NCBI RefSeq assembly: GCF_040784935.1
Contig: NZ_CP160680.1
Coordinates: forward strand, 1,045,501 to 1,109,500
Direction: 5' to 3'
Length of the DNA: 64,000 bases
DNA from: Lewinella sp. LCG006
GTDB taxonomy: Bacteria; Bacteroidota; Bacteroidia; Chitinophagales; Saprospiraceae
Positions 1 to 9,052 of the stretch are shown piece by piece. The first letter of the stretch is position 1; each line of letters begins with the position of its first letter. A program made the translations under genes and the position numbers. Below the pieces are notes generated by a model, which was given only the letters and a program-made list of their open reading frames with translations, was not told the origin of the DNA and did not search any database.

Positions 1-1403
1 GGGCGTTCTACATCAATGGCAAGCGTATCTCCCAAACAGAGCACATATTCACTGGCGAGATTAAGATTAAGGGGTGGCACATAAGTGATATTGATTGCTT
101 CTTCTACGGTACCACAACCATTTTCAACGGTTACTGCATAATCTCCTGTTGTATTTACAGTGTAGGTTGTTGCGCTACTGCCATCCTGCCAAGTGTAAAA
201 GGCAATGCCATTATCAGCATCCAACAAGGGTGTTGTTCCTGGGCAAATAACTTGATCGGCACCAAAATCAACCGTTGGTGGAAATTGCTGAACAAAAACA
301 TCAATAGCATCATCCCCAAAACCACAATCATCGGTTACTGTGACACTGTAGATACCTTCGTTGGTTACCGTAAGGGTAGGTCCAGTAGAGCCGTCTTCCC
401 AAAGAAAAGTATTTCCCCCACCTGATGCATCCAAAACAAGTTCATCTCCAGCGCAGACCAAACTGGTATCTCTACCAATGTCTATGATCACCGGAATCGG
501 AACATCTACCGTAAAATTAAAAACGAAAGGTGCTGCCTGATTATCGCAAAGATCAAGTAAATCCATAGGGCCTGTAGGGTTGATTGTCAGGGTATAATCT
601 CCCATGGATTGGATAGGAGGATTAATGGTCAGTAGGAAAGATTTAGCCTGACTACTTCCCGAGGCACAATCGGTGGAATTGGCATCAATGGTATAAGGCC
701 CGCCGGGGCCATCCAACTGGAATGCTGCATCATTGATACTGTTACATTGCAAGAATTCATTGAACGCAATATCAATGGTAGCATCACCGCAACTTTGTGG
801 TAACTGGCTAATCTCTTCTACAAGAGGTGGTGATTGGTCAAAGACCCCAAGGCCTGTGCTTTCGCTAAAATCCAGGCTATAACCATCATTTGACCCCGTC
901 CAGTTACTAACCATCAAGACGTAGGTATTCCCGGCCGTCATAGGGACCAATGCATTGATTGGACCAGTACCTCCACAACCTCCTGGCACCCAATTGCCCG
1001 TTCCGCTAGCGGAGCAGCCCGTCGCTCCGTGACAGCCGCTGCCGCCCGCAGCATTACAACTCACCAAGTTTGCTGCTGTAAGGTCATTACAATCACCATT
1101 GGTAAGGTCAAAAAGGGCCCAATCATAATCATCATTGAGATTATTGGGCGTAATTAAAAAGCCTAGCATCCCATTTTCGTTGGCCGTAAAAACGTACCAG
1201 ATGGAGTTTAGCTCTCCGGCTGTACAAGTTTCTCCATTGATTATTTCGTTGCCAATATTACCATCTCCCGACGGAGATTGGCTTTCGGAGTATACATCCT
1301 GACAGACAGGTACTGCTCCGAGACAATCTTGAATGGTTGGTTGAGCAATGAGCAAAGAGGACATGCTACTCCATAAAAAGAGCAGTGTAAGCTTAATTTT
1401 CAT
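1..1403 (-). CDS. Partial secreted PKD/Ig-like repeat protein (3' end off the left edge)
   Basis: The frame is open from the ATG at 1403 to the window edge, giving about 467 residues without a stop. A signal peptide (MKIKLTLLFLWSSMSSLLIAQ) is followed by a Cys-rich N-terminal module with motifs such as QDCLGAVPVCQDVYSE and NSIWYVFTA, typical of large Saprospiria surface proteins. From about residue 300 there are repeated PKD/Ig-like segments (VCAGDELVLDASGG, VICPGTTPLLDADNG, VLCLGDTLAID). In this family the missing C-terminus usually carries a gliding-motility-associated or T9SS sorting domain, so export to the cell surface or medium is inferred. No catalytic motif is visible; an adhesin or structural role is a guess. 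It is separated by about 130 bp from the downstream-located minus-strand pair at 1534-3449. Confidence 0.85.
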   Translation of the reverse strand, partial: MKIKLTLLFLWSSMSSLLIAQPTIQDCLGAVPVCQDVYSESQSPSGDGNIGNEIINGETCTAGELNSIWYVFTANENGMLGFLITPNNLNDDYDWALFDLTNGDCNDLTAANLVSCNAAGGSGCHGATGCSASGTGNWVPGGCGGTGPINALVPMTAGNTYVLMVSNWTGSNDGYSLDFSESTGLGVFDQSPPLVEEISQLPQSCGDATIDIAFNEFLQCNSINDAAFQLDGPGGPYTIDANSTDCASGSSQAKSFLLTINPPIQSMGDYTLTINPTGPMDLLDLCDNQAAPFVFNFTVDVPIPVIIDIGRDTSLVCAGDELVLDASGGGNTFLWEDGSTGPTLTVTNEGIYSVTVTDDCGFGDDAIDVFVQQFPPTVDFGADQVICPGTTPLLDADNGIAFYTWQDGSSATTYTVNTTGDYAVTVENGCGTVEEAINITYVPPLNLNLASEYVLCLGDTLAIDVER

Positions 1404-1533
1404 ACCTGATTGGATTGTGCATCGCAAATTACTAAGAATACAGGTATCACTCGTGTAAGGTCGCCAAATTGACGTCACTTTAACACAAAAAAAAGAGATT
1501 GTAGCTTAGTTTCTTTTTTGCAAAACGGCGTGC

Positions 1534-2916
1534 TTACAGACGCATTCTCATCCCCAATTGCAGGCCAGTCATCCAATAATTTTGTCTCAAATCATATTCG
1601 GAAGTACTCAGCGCCCGGGGATAAGACTTGAAATAAGGTTCTGCGATCAAGCTGTACCGACTGTGTAAGTTGTAAGCGATGCTCATACCAGCATACCAGG
1701 CAGCCGTTGCTCGTTGTTCAAAAATGGGGATGACATCGCGATCTCCCTGTTGCCCAAATTTTGTAGGTTCTTCCGTGGCTGGAGAATAGATAGTGCCTTT
1801 AGCACCAAAATAAAGATTGAGATAAGCCCCTGCATTTACACCAACCCGAAATTTCCCCCACTGCTGTTCATAGCCCATTAGCAATGGAACTTCAATAAAT
1901 TTCAGTTGGTTGCGGTGCTGTTCTTCGTAAGCTTCCAGGTAGGTTGTATCTACACCGATCACTTCACCATTAGGGCCAAAAAGTGTTGACACGCGCATCT
2001 CACTTCCTACTTCAAAAGTAAAGCGGTCATTGATTTCTGAATACATCACCCCTGTACGCAGACTCAGGCCTACATTGGAGGACGCCGCCAAACGGAAGCC
2101 GCTGCTATGAGATAGGCCAGAAGACTCACTTTCTTTACGCTTATTGAGATGGTCAATGCTTTCGGGAGTCTTAGCTTGTAGGATTTGATGAGCATAAGCA
2201 GGCCCACCCAATACTTCAAGATCAAGACGAAAATAAGGATTAGCGAATCGAGCGCAACGAGGTGCGTGATTGGCAAATAGCTTGAGTTCAGTGTGTTGTG
2301 CAAAAGCTAGATTGCGTGTAGGCAAATTAGCGACCACCTGGCTACGAAGGCGTTGATGGGGGCCTGCAATGCGGGGAGGGTCTTCTTCCGACGATACGAC
2401 GGGGGTTATTTCCTCTACTACTTCCTGACTGCTTGACAAATGTTGCAATTCATTAGCAGCTAACTTGTTCTGGCTTATCTTACGAATTGGCTGAGTAGCC
2501 GATGTTTTAGGCGAAATCGCTGCGGCAATTTCCCCGTATTTTTGTCCTCGCTGATTGGTTGGAGCAGCAGTTGGCTGAACATTAATTAACGTATGCTCTT
2601 GTTCACCGACATTCTCACCTTGAATTGTGGTTGAGCTTGCCAATGCAGTAGGATTTTCAACATCAAAACCACTTGCGGTGGCAGTATTGGTATTTTCCAA
2701 AGGAAAATGACCAAGCTCAGGGGTTGAAAGGGGGAACAGTAGGAAAGCCAATAAGCCCAGGGTAGAAGTACCTACAGCACTCCAGATGAGGACCAGTCGG
2801 CGGCGTTTTTGCTGACGTACACGCGCAATGCGTTCCCACATATTGTCAGGTACAGGTGCTGAAGCATCCCGGAGGTTATTCTTAAATAGTTCGTCTAGCG
2901 GATGTCGCTTACTCAT
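1534..2916 (-). CDS. Membrane-anchored protein with C-terminal outer-membrane beta-barrel-like domain, coupled to ECF sigma factor
   Basis: The protein has 460 residues. Residues 1-40 are a charged cytoplasmic head (HPLDELFKNNLRDASAPVPDNMWERI) like those of Bacteroidota anti-sigma-type proteins. Residues 41-62 form one membrane segment. A long Ser/Thr/Gln-rich linker follows to about residue 230, and the C-terminal 220 residues have alternating hydrophobic strands ending in LQLGMRMRL, as in porin-family barrels. The ATG overlaps the stop of the sigma gene upstream (ATGA at 2913-2916), so the two are translationally coupled. I infer a role as regulator or sensor of that sigma factor, by analogy with sigma/anti-sigma pairs. 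Whether the C-terminal domain really inserts in the outer membrane while the N-terminus spans the inner membrane cannot be seen from sequence. Confidence 0.85.
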   Translation of the reverse strand: MSKRHPLDELFKNNLRDASAPVPDNMWERIARVRQQKRRRLVLIWSAVGTSTLGLLAFLLFPLSTPELGHFPLENTNTATASGFDVENPTALASSTTIQGENVGEQEHTLINVQPTAAPTNQRGQKYGEIAAAISPKTSATQPIRKISQNKLAANELQHLSSSQEVVEEITPVVSSEEDPPRIAGPHQRLRSQVVANLPTRNLAFAQHTELKLFANHAPRCARFANPYFRLDLEVLGGPAYAHQILQAKTPESIDHLNKRKESESSGLSHSSGFRLAASSNVGLSLRTGVMYSEINDRFTFEVGSEMRVSTLFGPNGEVIGVDTTYLEAYEEQHRNQLKFIEVPLLMGYEQQWGKFRVGVNAGAYLNLYFGAKGTIYSPATEEPTKFGQQGDRDVIPIFEQRATAAWYAGMSIAYNLHSRYSLIAEPYFKSYPRALSTSEYDLRQNYWMTGLQLGMRMRL

Positions 2917-3449
2917 ACGGCAAGGCGTTGCAATTTTTCCAATTGGTTTTGTAGCATTTTCCGGGCTTTAACAAGTTGAGAACGCGAAGTGCTTTCTTGA
3001 ATATCCAGCATTTCGGCAATCTCTTTGTGGCTATACCCTTCAATAGCATACAGATTAAATACCACCCGATAACCTTCGGGCAAGAGGGCGATCATTTTCA
3101 GGAGTTCTTCTTCCCCTAGTTGGGAATAAGCCACTGGCTCAATGGGGGTCTCCGGAAAATGCTCAACGGCAATTTGTTCATTTGTAAAATACTTTCTCTG
3201 GTTGTGCTTCAGTGCTGTATTAACAACAATCCTGCGTACCCAACCTTCGAAAGAGCCTTTGAAAGCAAACTTGTCAAGATTATCAAAGATTTTGACAAAA
3301 GCTTCCTGCAGCATGTCCTCAGCCTCGAGTCGATGCCTGGAATACCGCACACACACCGCCATCATTTTACTAGCATACAGGTTAAATAACTGCTGCTGGC
3401 AATTGACGTCTTCACGTATGCATCCTTTGATCAACTCTTTTTCCGTCAT
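2913..3449 (-). CDS. ECF-type RNA polymerase sigma factor
   Basis: A 178-residue sigma-70 family protein. Region 2 lies at about residues 15-75 (LFNLYASKMMAVCVRYSRHR, AEDMLQEAFVKIFDNLDKF, then FEGWVRRIVVNTAL). Region 4 lies at about 118-165 (LPEGYRVVFNLYAIEGYSHKEIAEMLDI and a recognition helix with SRSQLVKARKML). No region 1 or 3 is present, as expected for ECF factors. It is the first gene of a two-gene minus-strand operon whose second member begins inside its stop codon. Regulation by the coupled membrane protein is inferred. Its target genes are unknown. Confidence 0.95.
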   Translation of the reverse strand: MTEKELIKGCIREDVNCQQQLFNLYASKMMAVCVRYSRHRLEAEDMLQEAFVKIFDNLDKFAFKGSFEGWVRRIVVNTALKHNQRKYFTNEQIAVEHFPETPIEPVAYSQLGEEELLKMIALLPEGYRVVFNLYAIEGYSHKEIAEMLDIQESTSRSQLVKARKMLQNQLEKLQRLAV

Positions 3450-3643
3450 CTGACGTATTGGCGAACAAACACCATTTTAATCACAGTAAAACATAGAGTT
3501 GTACTGTTTCTTAGTTAGAGATACCTTGAACAAGACCTACGCTGCCTGAACTTTGATATAAAAACAACATAGGCCATCTAATTTAGGGTTTTCCGTGGAA
3601 AAAACTGCATTTATGCCCGAAAAACCAATTGCTAATAGTCCGT

Positions 3644-3785
3644 TAATGCAGGATTTGTGAAAAGATGACGCCGCTATTTTCTCGACTCGCAAGGCAAAAA
3701 ACGCAGGCAACGCAGCGCGTTGGCGAGGCTTTTTAACGCAGCGAGGCGAGAAAAGGGCAAGTTAGAATTCACAAATCCTGCCTTA
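3644..3785. repeat. TA-bounded inverted-repeat element (MITE-like, 142 bp)
   Basis: The ends match as an inverted repeat of 18 bp with one mismatch: TAATGCAGGATTTGTGAA at 3644-3661 and its complement at 3768-3785. A second nested inverted repeat lies inside (TTTTCTCG near 3675, CGAGAAAA near 3750) and a small core palindrome CAACGC/GCGTTG near 3710-3725, so most of the element can fold into one long hairpin. It contains no ORF. Both ends carry TA, as expected for insertion by an IS630/Tc1-type transposase, but no transposase is in the window. The gene-free stretch around it (3450-3881) holds nothing else I recognise. Confidence 0.6.
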
Positions 3786-3881
3786 GAGGGCTATATATCC
3801 TAAACGCTCAAGGAATTCGTTTAGCGCTTTGTACTATGCTATCAATTTTTGTGATTATTATTGAGCCAAAGAAAAGTAGCC

Positions 3882-4307
3882 ATGGAGGGAAAAATGTCAG
3901 CCGAAGAAATTGTCAAGCAAATGCTCAGCAAGGATGCTTTCAGCCGATGGTTAGGCATTGAAATATTAGCAACAGCTCCGGGCTTCAGCCGTATCCAAAT
4001 GGTGGTTCGCCCTGAGATGGTCAACGGATTTGGAATTGGTCATGGAGGCATTACCTTTAGCTTTGCTGATAGTGCTTTTGCTTTTGCCTCAAACAGTAGA
4101 GGCCAACACGCTGTTTCTATAGATACGTCGATCCAACATCTGGCTCCAGTACAAGTAGGTGATGTACTCATTGCTATTGCCAAAGAACAGCATTTGGGTC
4201 GGCGGCTAGGGCATTACCAGGTAGAGGTAAGCCGGGAAGACGGAGAATTGGTAGCGTTGTTTACAGGAATGGTTTATCGCAAAGAACACAGCTGGAGCCC
4301 AGCATAA
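3882..4307 (+). CDS. PaaI-family hotdog thioesterase
   Basis: The product matches the PaaI family of acyl-CoA thioesterases, hotdog-fold enzymes that in E. coli hydrolyse ring-hydroxylated phenylacetyl-CoA. From the ATG at 3882 it is 141 residues, close to the usual 140. The family signature NGFGIGHGGITFSFADSAFAFASNS-like region is intact (read as NGFGIGHGG plus FADSAFAFASNS), followed by IDTSIQHLAPVQVGDVL. A TTG at 3861 is also in frame, but the ATGs at 3882 and 3894 align better with family N-termini; the purine-rich GGAGGG just before 3894 favours the shorter form. No other phenylacetate genes are nearby, so the physiological substrate is unknown; a housekeeping acyl-CoA proof-reading role is possible. 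Confidence 0.88.
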   Translation: MEGKMSAEEIVKQMLSKDAFSRWLGIEILATAPGFSRIQMVVRPEMVNGFGIGHGGITFSFADSAFAFASNSRGQHAVSIDTSIQHLAPVQVGDVLIAIAKEQHLGRRLGHYQVEVSREDGELVALFTGMVYRKEHSWSPA

Positions 4308-4335
4308 TCGTCCATCGCTAATTAACTTTAAAAAA

Positions 4336-5316
4336 ATGAAAACACAGATGTTAAGAGTTGTACTCGTTTGCCTTTTAGGTTTTGGAAACCTTGTAGTACA
4401 AGCCCAGCAGTCTATTGACAACCCTATTGCTTATTTTGACTTCTTCAATCAGGAACACAGCGCACTCGCTCAAAAAAACATGGAATATTTGCAGTACGCC
4501 GTCCACAGCGATGATCTGGTGGTGATTGCAGAAAAACGCCTAGCACTTTTGGCTCAGGTGCAACAATCCCAAGCAAAAATGAGCCAACTCCCTGAATTTT
4601 CGGGCGACTCAGGGCTTAAAGCGACCATGGTAGAAGTGCTGCAAACTTATGAGGATTTGTTTGAGGTCGGATTTACAGAAGTGGAAGCTCTAAAGTTGAG
4701 TGCCCAAGATGGTTTCAATCAAATGGAAAAATACCTGGCTGCGCAGACGGCGGCAGAACAGAAAATGGCGGGAGCAAGCGCCAAATTGCTAGCTGCCCAG
4801 ATGCAATTTGCCCAAGCCAATAAGATTCAGTTACAGATGGAACCTGGTTCTGTCACCGAAGCCCAACAGCTCAATGCACTGAACGAATACCAGCGAAACA
4901 TCTTCTTAAGAAGTTTTCGGGTGGGTAAACTCAATGCACAGTTTCTTCTAGCCATGGAAAAAGAGGGAACCGAAAATATTGAGCAAATACGGCAGCAGTT
5001 GTTAAAAGCAAGCAATGAAGAAATTCCTCAGCTAAAAAAGGTGGCAGCATTTAATGGAGATACCGCTTACCGTGATGCCGTCGTAGCTCAGATAGAAGTT
5101 TTACAAGTAATGGCCAAGGATGATTATCCAGCCTTGGTAAGGGTGAAAATGAAAGGTGAGCAATTGACCCAGGAAGATGTAGACGCCTACAATTCTGCCA
5201 TCAGCAAAGTAAATACGCTGTTGAATCCAGCAACCGAAAAAATAAATGTTGCGCTGCAAAATCTTCTCCGCAACAATGTTCCGAAACCCGCATTAAAGGG
5301 GGTAAAACAGATCTAA
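4336..5316 (+). CDS. Secreted alpha-helical protein of unknown function (possibly LIC11966-like surface protein)
   Basis: The 326-residue product starts with a clear signal peptide (MKTQMLRVVLVCLLGFGNLVVQAQ), so it is exported to the periplasm or surface. The mature part is rich in Ala, Gln, Glu and Leu and looks entirely helical, with no Cys and no enzymatic motif. The opening NPIAYFDFFNQEHSALAQKN and the repeated long helices recall the LIC11966 family of surface proteins, but this is from memory of the family and not a search result. It follows the thioesterase by 28 bp and may share its transcript. The next gene has its own promoter-like box. Confidence 0.75.
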   Translation: MKTQMLRVVLVCLLGFGNLVVQAQQSIDNPIAYFDFFNQEHSALAQKNMEYLQYAVHSDDLVVIAEKRLALLAQVQQSQAKMSQLPEFSGDSGLKATMVEVLQTYEDLFEVGFTEVEALKLSAQDGFNQMEKYLAAQTAAEQKMAGASAKLLAAQMQFAQANKIQLQMEPGSVTEAQQLNALNEYQRNIFLRSFRVGKLNAQFLLAMEKEGTENIEQIRQQLLKASNEEIPQLKKVAAFNGDTAYRDAVVAQIEVLQVMAKDDYPALVRVKMKGEQLTQEDVDAYNSAISKVNTLLNPATEKINVALQNLLRNNVPKPALKGVKQI

Positions 5317-5406
5317 TCCGGGCAGGATGTGTAAAAAATACACTTAGCTGCCGTAAAACAACACTTATTTGCACTACTTGGTAAGGATAAGACGTTGAAT
5401 ATTTGC

Positions 5407-5414
5407 TAGTTTTG
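5407..5414 (+). promoter_or_regulatory. Candidate Bacteroidota -7 promoter box
   Basis: TAGTTTTG matches the TAnnTTTG consensus of the Bacteroidota primary sigma factor and lies 33 bp upstream of the ATG at 5447. No clear -33 TTG at ideal spacing is visible (TTG at 5395-5397 is too close). Confidence 0.45.
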
Positions 5415-5446
5415 CATTTTGAAACAAAGGAAAATTCAATCAGATC

Positions 5447-5878
5447 ATGGCTGATCAAAATCAGGGACTAAAAGCGGCGTTTAACGAAAAAGGAGAAACG
5501 ATTAGTCCGACTTTACCAGAAGGCGTAAAAAATTTCTTAATTGATATAGATGGTACCGTTTGTGATGATATTCCAAACGAAGAGCCAGAAAGAATGGGTA
5601 CATGTCTACCCTACCCAGACGCCTTGAAAATTTGTAACAAGTGGTACGAAGAAGGGCACTACATTACTTTCTTCACTTCTCGCACGGAAGAGCATCGCGC
5701 GATTACGGAAGAGTGGTTAAAAAAGCACGATTTCAAGTACCATGGGTTGCTGATGGGCAAACCTCGTGGAGGCAATTACCATTGGATTGACAACCACATT
5801 GTGCGGGCCACCCGTTTTAAAGGTAAATTCACCGATTTGGTGGTGGAGAATAAGGATGTGGAAGTTTTCCGCTCGTAG
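5447..5878 (+). CDS. HAD-like hydrolase (small phosphatase)
   Basis: A 143-residue protein with HAD motif I at residues 31-38 (LIDIDGTV; nucleophile Asp33, second Asp35), motif II in TFFTSRTEEHR at about residue 73, a motif III lysine in LLMGKPRGGNYHWID and an acidic motif IV residue in that segment. It is shorter than capped HAD phosphatases, resembling the cap-less type related to capsule-biosynthesis or phosphosugar phosphatases. The substrate cannot be told. It has a promoter-like box upstream and a terminator right after, so it is probably monocistronic. Confidence 0.82.
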   Translation: MADQNQGLKAAFNEKGETISPTLPEGVKNFLIDIDGTVCDDIPNEEPERMGTCLPYPDALKICNKWYEEGHYITFFTSRTEEHRAITEEWLKKHDFKYHGLLMGKPRGGNYHWIDNHIVRATRFKGKFTDLVVENKDVEVFRS

Positions 5879-5904
5879 TTACTACGTTACCGAACATCAA
5901 ATGA

Positions 5905-5944
5905 AAAATCCCAGATTTCGTCTCCGTACGTCATCTGGGATTTT
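5905..5944 (+). terminator. Rho-independent terminator
   Basis: AAAATCCCAGAT (5905-5916) pairs perfectly with ATCTGGGATTTT (5933-5944), 12 bp of stem with a 16-nt loop, followed by GTTTTTGGG. It lies 26 bp after the HAD-like gene. Confidence 0.8.
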
Positions 5945-6083
5945 GTTTTTGGGTATTGCCCTGTTTGTGTATACGGAGTTATCTCTACCAGTCTCCTAGA
6001 CCTCCGCAGCAGCGATAGTAGCGGTACCGACCCAAAGGGAGGTAGGAGCGGATAGCGCGGTGGCGCAGCCAGCTGCCCAAAAA

Positions 6084-6989
6084 CTACTGCAACAAATCCT
6101 CCAGGGCAGGCACAATGCTGGGGTGTTCAAAAGTAAAGCCACTGCCCGTTAACTTTGCTGCCGAAACCTGGCTGCTATCAAGGATGGTGTGGGACATTTC
6201 GCCAAGCACCAAACGCAGCATAAAAGCGGGCGCCGGAAATAAAAAGGCTGATTTTCCGCTTGCGGTAATGAGGGCCTGGGCGAGGGTTTTGTTGCGCACG
6301 GGATGCGGGGCGACACCGTTGTACAACCCTCTGAAGTGGTCGTCATTTACGCCTTTGGCAAAAATTTGGCAGATGTCATCAATATGTATCCAGGAGTACC
6401 ACTGCTGGCCATCGCCGAAGTAGGTAGAAACAAAAAAATGGAGCGGAAGTAGCATTTTTTGTAATGCGCCCCCTTGCGGTGAAAGCACGATCCCTGTACG
6501 CACGATCAGGGTGGGCAGGTTCAATTCTTCCGGGATTTCCGCTATCGCTTGCTCCCAGATATTGACCGACTCGGAGAGAAAACCATTACCGGCCGGAGCT
6601 TCTTCGGTGACCAGCTGCTCACCACTATTGCCATAATAACCGATGGCACTGCCCGCCAAATAGGCTTTGACCAAGGGCCCGTGCGCAGCGATGCCTTTCT
6701 TGAGCAAACGGGTAGATGCTGTACGGCTTTCAATAATCAGTTGCTTACGGCGAGATGTCCAACGCGCATCGGCAATACCTGCACCCGCAAGGTTGATTAC
6801 ATGGGTGACGCCCTGGAAAGCTGCTTCATCATAGCTTCCCCCCGCAGCATCCCACTGGAAGGTAGCATAGGGAGAACGAGCTCCAGTAGATCGGCTAAAA
6901 TGGCGAACCTCATGACCTTGTTCGGTCAGTATTTCACTCAGTCGCATCCCGATTAAGCCCGTGCCGCCAGCAATTAATACAATAGCCAT
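6084..6989 (-). CDS. TIGR01777-type NAD(P)-dependent epimerase/oxidoreductase
   Basis: A 301-residue atypical short-chain dehydrogenase of the TIGR01777 (YfcH/SDR39U1) type. The NAD(P)-binding motif GGTGLIG is at residues 8-14, followed by RLSEILTEQGHEVRHFSRS. Further family features are VINLAGAGIADARW, the SAIGYYG segment holding the active-site Tyr, LRTGIVLS-like (VRTGIVLSPQGGALQKML) and WIHIDDICQIF, and a C-terminal DUF1731-like part (LRLVLGEMSHTILDSSQVSAAKL). Members are widespread and their substrate is not known with certainty. It is a single minus-strand gene converging on the HAD-like gene; about 100 bp of GC-rich spacer separates them. Confidence 0.92.
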   Translation of the reverse strand: MAIVLIAGGTGLIGMRLSEILTEQGHEVRHFSRSTGARSPYATFQWDAAGGSYDEAAFQGVTHVINLAGAGIADARWTSRRKQLIIESRTASTRLLKKGIAAHGPLVKAYLAGSAIGYYGNSGEQLVTEEAPAGNGFLSESVNIWEQAIAEIPEELNLPTLIVRTGIVLSPQGGALQKMLLPLHFFVSTYFGDGQQWYSWIHIDDICQIFAKGVNDDHFRGLYNGVAPHPVRNKTLAQALITASGKSAFLFPAPAFMLRLVLGEMSHTILDSSQVSAAKLTGSGFTFEHPSIVPALEDLLQ

Positions 6990-7148
6990 AGTCCTTGAAA
7001 TTATTTCAAAATTTAAACAACAGTTGCGCTCATGTGTTCACCGACAAGACCAACCGGTTTGTCCACCGTAGACGCCCCTTGAGGTATTTATTGAGCTTAC
7101 GAAAGAAAAAGTTTGTATTTTCGGGGCGAATCACAACAACATCCAGAC

Positions 7149-8942
7149 ATGAACAGATTTCGTAATACCCTGAGCCGTTTATCGTTCCTTTTATTGGTAG
7201 GAGTGCTTATTCATGGCTGCTCCGGTTGCGGAGAACCTACAACTCCTGAAATAGCCTTTAAAAACAATGACAATACCCTCAGGGTAAGACTCCCCTCTGA
7301 GCCTGATCGTCTAAGTCCTTTCTTGACCGTAAGTGCCTACTCGCGGCCTATTTATCAGGAGATTTTTCTTCCGTTATTAGAATATAACGACAAAACATTT
7401 GAGCCTACTCCGGCCTTGGCGGTAGGTCGGCCGGTGACGGAAGAGATTACTGAAGGGCCGAATGCGGGTGGTGTAAAGTACACTTATGAACTCAACGAAT
7501 ATGCCACCTTTAGCGACGGGAAACCGGTGCGGGTAGCCGACGTTATCTTCTCATTTAAGCTTTTGTTCAATCTGAACATCTCGGAAGCTGCCCCCCACCG
7601 AGGCAGCTACACCGCCGTTGCGGATGTTGTTCCGAGTCCAGACAACCCACGCAAGTTTACGGTCATTGCCAAAGAAAAGTACATCCTGGCCGAAGATTCC
7701 TACAGTGGTACCAACATTTACCCAGAGCACATTTTTGACCCCGAAGGTCTGATGGCTGGTTATACCTTGGCAGACATGATAGCGAATGGCGAGACCCTGG
7801 CCGAAGAAGCCCCAATGAAGGCTTTTGCCGAACAGTTTCGTTCTGCTCCTTTTGCGCGCGAAGGCAGTAAACTGATTGGTACGGGCCCCTATTTACTCAG
7901 AGAGTGGGTAGATGGTGATTACATCAGCATGGTGCGTAACCCCAACTGGTGGGCCGACAAGGTACCTGGGGGGCACCCTCACCTGCATGCTTATCCAGAC
8001 AGTGTTGTTTTCCGGATCATTCCCGACCAGACGACGGCCACCACTGCACTCCGCAACGAGATTGTAGATGTGGCACCATCGCTGGATGCGAATACCTTCG
8101 TAGAGCTGAGCGAAAATGACTTTTTGAAGGAACGCTACGACTTCTTGACCACCAAAACCTTCAGCTTTTTCTACGTAGCGATGAACAATAAAAACCCGCT
8201 TCTGGAAGACAAGCGAGTCCGCCGTGCACTGGCCCATGTATTGGATATGCAGATCATCATTGATGCAGCATACGCTGGCCTGGCCGTACCCGTTCCCGGT
8301 CCGGTATCACCAACGAAAGCCCACGCTAACAAAGATTTGCCGCTCATCAAAAAAGACATCGAAAAAGCCAAAGCACTGTTGACGGAAGCGGGCTGGGAAG
8401 ACACCAATGGCAACGGTACCCGCGACAAGATGATTGATGGCAAACTGGTAGAAATGGAGATGGAATACATGGTAACACCAGGAAGTATCTTCGCCTCGAC
8501 CCTTTCTGAAGTCATGAAAGATGGTGCCAGCCAAGTAGGTGTTGCCATCACTATCGTACCTCGGGAGCCGCGCGTCATGATGGGAGAAGACGTTGCGCGT
8601 CGCGAATATGCCTTGTTTGGTTACGGTGCCGGAGGCAATCATCTGCTGGACGACTTCACCCAGCTTTGGCATACGTCGAGCAATACCCCTAGGGGTGGTA
8701 ATCGCTGGCAGTTTGGTAATGCTGAAACGGATGCACTCATTGAAGCCATCAATAGCACAATGGACCCCGTAAAGCGAAACGAATTGTACCAGGAATTTCA
8801 ACGCATCGTTTACGAGGAGCAACCCATTATCTTTTTGTTCTCTCCGATGGAGCGGGTGGTGGTAAGTAAGCGTTGGGAAGGAAATGTATCCCAATTGTTA
8901 CCTAACTACCAATTACGTGATTTTAAATTGATCAAAAAGTAG
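7149..8942 (+). CDS. Peptide/nickel-type ABC transporter substrate-binding lipoprotein (SBP_bac_5)
   Basis: From the ATG at 7149 the product is 597 residues. The start gives a lipoprotein signal (RLSFLLLVGVLIHGC) with the lipidated Cys near residue 24; an in-frame TTG at 7113 would add a poor leader. The mature protein has the extracellular solute-binding family 5 pattern: RLPSEPDRLSPF, the YTYELNEYATFSDGKPVRVADVIFSF-like region, GTGPYLLREW and the C-terminal YQEFQRIVYEEQPIIFLF. Such proteins bind oligopeptides or related ligands for an ABC importer. No permease or ATPase genes lie nearby, so its partner is elsewhere or it acts in another way, as is common in Bacteroidota. A strong terminator follows. 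Confidence 0.92.
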   Translation: MNRFRNTLSRLSFLLLVGVLIHGCSGCGEPTTPEIAFKNNDNTLRVRLPSEPDRLSPFLTVSAYSRPIYQEIFLPLLEYNDKTFEPTPALAVGRPVTEEITEGPNAGGVKYTYELNEYATFSDGKPVRVADVIFSFKLLFNLNISEAAPHRGSYTAVADVVPSPDNPRKFTVIAKEKYILAEDSYSGTNIYPEHIFDPEGLMAGYTLADMIANGETLAEEAPMKAFAEQFRSAPFAREGSKLIGTGPYLLREWVDGDYISMVRNPNWWADKVPGGHPHLHAYPDSVVFRIIPDQTTATTALRNEIVDVAPSLDANTFVELSENDFLKERYDFLTTKTFSFFYVAMNNKNPLLEDKRVRRALAHVLDMQIIIDAAYAGLAVPVPGPVSPTKAHANKDLPLIKKDIEKAKALLTEAGWEDTNGNGTRDKMIDGKLVEMEMEYMVTPGSIFASTLSEVMKDGASQVGVAITIVPREPRVMMGEDVARREYALFGYGAGGNHLLDDFTQLWHTSSNTPRGGNRWQFGNAETDALIEAINSTMDPVKRNELYQEFQRIVYEEQPIIFLFSPMERVVVSKRWEGNVSQLLPNYQLRDFKLIKK

Positions 8943-8962
8943 CAGCGACATAAATAGCAGCT

Positions 8963-9013
8963 AAAGCGGGTAGTAAGTCGTTAGGAATAACGACTTACTA
9001 CCCGCTTTTTTGT
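8963..9013 (+). terminator. Strong Rho-independent terminator
   Basis: A perfect 21-bp stem (8963-8983 with 8988-9008) closes on the loop GGAA and runs into TTTTTTG. It ends the binding-protein transcript. Confidence 0.92.
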
Positions 9014-9052
9014 TCCTTTGTCATTAGTTTAAACTAAAAGCTATCAACTGTT

